63,588 nt of DNA, from contig JABDFM010000002.1 of the NCBI GenBank assembly GCA_013286565.1, forward strand, positions 1-63,588. The letters are read 5' to 3'. Below, in pieces: positions 62,170 to 63,588 of the stretch. The notes under the pieces are model-generated. The model worked only from the letters and a program-made list of their open reading frames with translations, made no database searches and was not told where the DNA came from. Numbering within the stretch: the stretch's first letter is position 1; every line of letters starts with the position of its first letter. Position numbers and translations under genes: made by a program. This DNA comes from Bacteroidota bacterium (GTDB lineage: Bacteria > Bacteroidota > Bacteroidia > Sphingobacteriales > Sphingobacteriaceae).

Positions 62170-62823
62170 ATGAAAAAAATCCTAATCTTAGCCGGGCTTA
62201 TTATAGCCACGCTAAGCACATTTGCACAAACCACAACATTTGGATTAAACGCCGGTGTTAACCTTTCAAAGCTTACGGTCTCTGGCAATGGCGCCTCCGT
62301 ATCAACACAATCGTTAGCCGGATTTCACATCGGCGGAGTAGTTGATTTTGGCTTTAACAGTTTCTCTATCCAACCAGCCTTATTATTTAGCACCAAGGGG
62401 GGTAAAAGTAATTCTACATCAAGCGATGGCACATCTACTTTTACTGACAATGGGAAAATAACATTAGATTATCTTGAATTACCTGTTAATTTCGTTTATA
62501 AAGTTCCGGCTGGCAGTGGAAAAGTGTTTTTTGGAGCAGGACCTTATTTTGGATATGGCCTTTCTGGTAAATCATCATCTCATGTTAGTGGCACAGGCAT
62601 TCCTACTACCGATACAAATGCAAATGTAACTTTTGGAAGTGGAGATAATGATGTGAAAAATCCCGATTACGGTGTAGACTTCCTTGCCGGATATGAATTA
62701 AGTCAAGGGTTCACAATTAATGCAGGTTATAGCCTGGGATTAGCTAATCTTGCTAACGGAAGCCAGGGCGGTACAACCAAAAACCAGGTTATAAGCTTTT
62801 CTTTGGGATATTTCTTTAAATAA
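62170..62823 (+). CDS. Outer-membrane beta-barrel protein (OMP_b-brl_2, PorT-like)
   Basis: Signal peptide (MKKILILAGLIIATLSTFAQ) followed by alternating beta-strand patterns: TFGLNAGVNLSKL, FHIGGVVDFGFNSFSIQPALLFSTKGGK, YLELPVNFVYKV, FFGAGPYFGYGLSG and an end ISFSLGYFFK with terminal aromatic residues. This is the porin-family barrel common in Bacteroidota, likely with eight strands and no known substrate. It lies 67 bp after the heptosyltransferase. Confidence 0.9.
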   Translation: MKKILILAGLIIATLSTFAQTTTFGLNAGVNLSKLTVSGNGASVSTQSLAGFHIGGVVDFGFNSFSIQPALLFSTKGGKSNSTSSDGTSTFTDNGKITLDYLELPVNFVYKVPAGSGKVFFGAGPYFGYGLSGKSSSHVSGTGIPTTDTNANVTFGSGDNDVKNPDYGVDFLAGYELSQGFTINAGYSLGLANLANGSQGGTTKNQVISFSLGYFFK

Positions 62824-62832
62824 ATCTAATTT

Positions 62833-62872
62833 AGCAACTATAGCAATTTACTTTACAATTGTTATAGTTGCT
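62833..62872. repeat. Hairpin overlapping the sixA start region
   Basis: AGCAACTATAGCAATT (62833-62848) and AATTGTTATAGTTGCT (62857-62872) form a 16-bp stem with one mismatch. It ends 1 bp before the sixA ATG at 62874. Confidence 0.75.
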
Positions 62873-62873
62873 T

Positions 62874-63353
62874 ATGAAAAAGCTCTTATTAGTACGCCAC
62901 GCAAAAGCAGTTCATGATACCAGCTACAGCGATTTTGAACGTCCACTTAAACCTAAGGGCATACAGGATGCAACTTTAATGGCCGAAAGGTTAAAAAACG
63001 AGGGAATTATACCCCAATTACTAATTACAAGCCCCGCACTGCGCACGCAGGCTACTGCGGATATATTTTCGGAACATTTATCTGTCCCTAAACCTTTGGA
63101 AAATAAAAGGATCTACGAAGCCGGGCGCAGCGAATTGATCAATATCATCAACGAATTTAATGACAAATATGAGTGCATCGGTTTAGTTGGCCACAACCCC
63201 GGTATCAGTGAGATGATCTATCATTTTACCGGGATGGATATTGATGTACCACCTGGCAGCGTTGCTTTGATCAGTTTTGAATTTGACGAATGGAAACTGC
63301 TCAGTCACCATACTGGCAAACTCACCTGGTTTGGTTCACCGCATGATCAGTAA
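62874..63353 (+). CDS. sixA: SixA-type phosphohistidine phosphatase
   Basis: Histidine phosphatase superfamily with the RHAK catalytic motif at the N-terminus (MKKLLLVRHAKAVHDTSYSDFERPLKPKG), LLITSPALRTQATADIF and the second His in IGLVGHNPGISEMIYHFTGM. At 159 aa it matches SixA, which can strip phosphate from Hpt-type histidines. ATG 62874 is chosen over the TTG at 62868. It could in principle act on Hpt relay proteins such as the one at 50.7 kb; that is only a guess. Confidence 0.9.
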   Translation: MKKLLLVRHAKAVHDTSYSDFERPLKPKGIQDATLMAERLKNEGIIPQLLITSPALRTQATADIFSEHLSVPKPLENKRIYEAGRSELINIINEFNDKYECIGLVGHNPGISEMIYHFTGMDIDVPPGSVALISFEFDEWKLLSHHTGKLTWFGSPHDQ

Positions 63354-63448
63354 AAACAAACTCCTTCGTATAAATGTTCATTAAATTTGTTATCTGTAAC
63401 GTGTTGTGCTATTAGAAATTGATAATTTATTTTTAATAATACCATTTT

Positions 63449-63588
63449 ATGCACATTCTCAGGACATTTCTTGTATTTGCATCCTGCATTTTTTTATTTA
63501 TCCCGGATGTTTCCGCTCACAATAATGTGCAAAATAGTCACGGGCTCGCTATACATTACATTCTAAAAGTTGATACAGTAGACCTTTC
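63449..63588 (+). CDS. Secreted protein, 3' truncated by the window end
   Basis: ATG 63449 opens a signal peptide (MHILRTFLVFASCIFLFIPD, VSAHNN), then GLAIHYILKVDTVDL before the window ends. The part seen is too short to assign. The HYILKVDT start of the mature part resembles the beta-rich N-terminus of some M61 peptidases, but this is a weak hint. Confidence 0.6.
   Translation, partial: MHILRTFLVFASCIFLFIPDVSAHNNVQNSHGLAIHYILKVDTVDL

Noticed and set aside
1..63588. tRNA, rRNA or CRISPR loci
   Set aside because: No cloverleaf-like sequence with a GTTCRA arm in an intergenic gap and no repeat-spacer array were seen by eye; a covariance-model search would be needed to exclude small RNAs.

Overview
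The window looks like chromosomal DNA of a Bacteroidota member, most likely family Sphingobacteriaceae (Mucilaginibacter/Pedobacter-like). This is inferred from a SusC/SusD/SusE locus, a type IX secretion (CHU_C) sorting domain, lipoproteins whose lipobox Cys is followed by KK(D/E/N), promoter-like TAnnTTTG boxes, a Rho with a long acidic insertion, and LPS-type Kdo and heptose genes. No species name can be proven without a search. I saw no tRNA, rRNA or CRISPR array.

Layout. 1-5.8 kb: secreted proteins (YD-like lipoprotein, GH16 glucanase, His-rich mini-lipoprotein, large NHL-repeat T9SS cargo). 5.7-11.1 kb: methyltransferase, ABC exporter, YceI, DUF2147, DUF1801 and an unknown secreted protein. 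11.2-26.1 kb: carbohydrate/peptide region with a GH3 beta-glucosidase, a TolB-propeller amidohydrolase, a CBM-esterase, the susC-susD-susE operon ending in a clear terminator, and an Ig-like lipoprotein. An 18-bp LacI-type palindrome lies between the esterase and susC. 26.2-53.4 kb: mostly housekeeping genes (gltA, queA, ispD, cobalamin adenosyltransferase, gatC, two plsC-like genes, trpS, dNK, kdsB, pyrG, yidC, pyrF, rho, pssA, purS, folK, sppA) with a GH19 chitinase and a tandem pair of unknown paralogs. 53.8-56.9 kb: a 3.17-kb IS1595-family transposon with perfect 23-bp inverted ends, an 8-bp target duplication and passenger genes, one of them HEPN-like. 57.2-63.6 kb: PolX, then an ADP-heptose/LPS core cluster (hldA, gmhA, hldC, heptosyltransferase), an outer-membrane beta-barrel, sixA and a truncated secreted protein.

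The strongest unusual signals are in the intergenic DNA. A 33-bp perfect hairpin (AAACTTACGAAG... type) occurs five times. Two copies tightly bracket a RAYT (REP-associated tyrosine transposase) gene, and the other copies carry paired, compensating base changes. A second family, GTCTGA followed by four GATT words at fixed 11-9-8-9 spacing, occurs three times; twice its GTC-TGA is the last codon plus stop of the neighbouring gene. Several spacers hold their own private inverted stutter repeats. pyrG carries a one-base G-run insertion that removes the glutaminase His/Glu from frame; in an essential gene this may be an assembly error.
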